The notes beneath the pieces were generated by a model. It searched no databases and had not been told where the DNA came from. It was given only the letters and a program-made list of their open reading frames with translations. A stretch of 6,596 nucleotides of DNA from Clostridia bacterium (lineage in GTDB: Bacteria > Bacillota_A > Clostridia > Christensenellales > Aristaeellaceae). The stretch covers positions 1 to 6,596 of the forward strand of contig JAGBAU010000237.1 in NCBI GenBank assembly GCA_017938785.1, given 5' to 3'. Numbering within the stretch: position 1 is the first letter of the stretch; the number at the start of each line of letters is the position of its first letter. A program made the translations under genes and the position numbers. Shown in pieces: positions 5,744-6,596 of this stretch.

Positions 5744-6596
5744 ATGTCAGAAAATAGAAGAACGCCCATACTCGAAATGAAGGGAATCGTTAAGGAATTC
5801 CCCGGCGTGCGCGCCCTCTCCGATTTGACGTTTGACGTCTACAAGGGCGAATGCCATTGCCTGGTCGGCGAAAACGGCGCAGGCAAATCCACGCTCATGA
5901 AAATCCTCTCGGGCGCTTACAAGCCCACCGCCGGCACCATCTGCTACGGCGGAAAAGAATACAAAACCCTGAACCCGGCGCTCTCCAAGAGCCTGGGCAT
6001 TGAAATTGTGTACCAGGAAAACGACCTGGTGCCCACCATGAACGCCATCGAAAACATCTTCGTTGGCAAAGAGATCACGAAATTCGGCGGGATCGTAGAC
6101 TTTAAAGCAATGCAGCAGCGCGTAGAAGAGCTGATGCAGCGCTACAGAATCAACATCGATCCCCTTCAGACGATAGAGAAGATGTCGGTTTCCGACCAGC
6201 AGTTCGTCAAGATCCTCAAGGCCCTGATGAACGAGAGCAAGATCCTGATCATGGACGAACCCACCTCCATGTTCAACGTAGAGGACGCGGGCAAGGTTCT
6301 GGAGCTGGTGCGCAACATCACCTCCCACGGCATCAGCGTCATCTACATCTCCCACTTCCTGAAGGAGGTTGTGCAGATCGCAGACCGCATCACCGTCATC
6401 CGTGATGGCAGCGTTATTTCCACCTTCGATAACTCGGGCCATGATACCCCCCTTGATAAGATCACCAGCGACATGGTCGGCCGCCCGGTGGACGTGTTCT
6501 ACCAGAAGGACGCAAGCGAAATCGGCGATGTGATGTTTGAGGTCAAGGATCTCAAGCTGTTCAAGGATTCCCCCTCCGTTTCCTTCAGCGTGCGCA
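5744..6596 (+). CDS. Sugar ABC transporter ATPase (RbsA/MglA-type, two domains), truncated by the window end
   Basis: The first 284 residues are visible, with no stop; family members have about 500. Cytoplasmic subunit that powers import by ATP hydrolysis. The first nucleotide-binding domain (about 9-247) has Walker A GENGAGKST (42-50), Q-loop Q91 (VYQEND), signature region MSVSDQQ (147-153), Walker B ILIMDEP (167-173, D171 and E172) and the switch His H204 (YISHFLKEV). DMVGRPVDVFY (243-253) matches the linker that ends the first half in this family, and VMFEVKDLKLF (263-273) starts the second domain. Two departures are seen: the signature reads SVSDQQ where relatives usually have SVGQQQ or SVAQQQ, and the D-loop reads TSMFN, not TSALT. 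The start is the ATG at 5744 with AGGGTGG (5731-5737) seven bases upstream. It lies 74 bases after the binding-protein gene in the same operon; a permease gene should follow. Confidence 0.93.
   Translation, partial: MSENRRTPILEMKGIVKEFPGVRALSDLTFDVYKGECHCLVGENGAGKSTLMKILSGAYKPTAGTICYGGKEYKTLNPALSKSLGIEIVYQENDLVPTMNAIENIFVGKEITKFGGIVDFKAMQQRVEELMQRYRINIDPLQTIEKMSVSDQQFVKILKALMNESKILIMDEPTSMFNVEDAGKVLELVRNITSHGISVIYISHFLKEVVQIADRITVIRDGSVISTFDNSGHDTPLDKITSDMVGRPVDVFYQKDASEIGDVMFEVKDLKLFKDSPSVSFSVR

Noticed and set aside
5747..6442. Open frame of 231 codons opposite the ATPase
   Set aside because: Antisense to Walker A, Walker B and other clear ATPase motifs; no independent support.

Overview
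The window is GC-rich coding DNA with few gaps. It suggests a Gram-positive, Clostridia-like bacterium (Firmicutes/Bacillota, probably a host-associated anaerobe). The supporting signs are strong AGGAGG-type ribosome binding sites, an LCP-family cell-wall protein, a secreted CAP-BIG2 protein and a sugar-type ABC transporter. This placement is an inference from gene content; no rRNA or other phylogenetic marker is present.

Left part (1-3607), three housekeeping or envelope genes. A secreted CAP-domain protein with a C-terminal bacterial Ig-like (BIG2) domain runs rightward. It meets a leftward enolase gene tail to tail, and the two share a compact terminator that looks bidirectional. The enolase is complete in catalytic residues but lacks the usual C-terminal tail. 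Divergent from it, across a gap of about 107 bases, is a membrane-anchored LytR-CpsA-Psr (LCP) protein, which probably attaches glycopolymers to peptidoglycan. An extended -10 promoter lies just upstream of the LCP gene.

Right part (3656-6596), the beginning of a carbohydrate-uptake operon. It opens with a near-consensus sigma-A promoter (TTGACA, 17 bases, TAAAAT). The -35 box lies inside one arm of an imperfect inverted repeat, as expected for repressor control. Then come a TIM-barrel sugar isomerase/epimerase, an extracytoplasmic sugar-binding protein, and an RbsA/MglA-type double ATPase cut off by the window end. A permease gene would be expected beyond the window. Hairpins sit in both intercistronic gaps. 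The one after the binding protein is strong but has a poor U-tract, which fits making more binding protein than ATPase. The likely scheme is capture outside the cell, ATP-driven import, then isomerisation or epimerisation inside. The substrate cannot be read from the sequence.

The most unusual item is the binding protein. It contains no arginine in 324 residues, is extremely acidic, has no lipobox cysteine although it has a signal peptide, and seems to lack several of the ligand residues of ribose-binding protein. The ATPase beside it has a non-standard signature motif and D-loop. Together these point to a divergent uptake system, perhaps for a ligand unlike the usual aldopyranoses. No stretch longer than 300 bases is without a gene. 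No RNA gene, mobile element or CRISPR array was seen.
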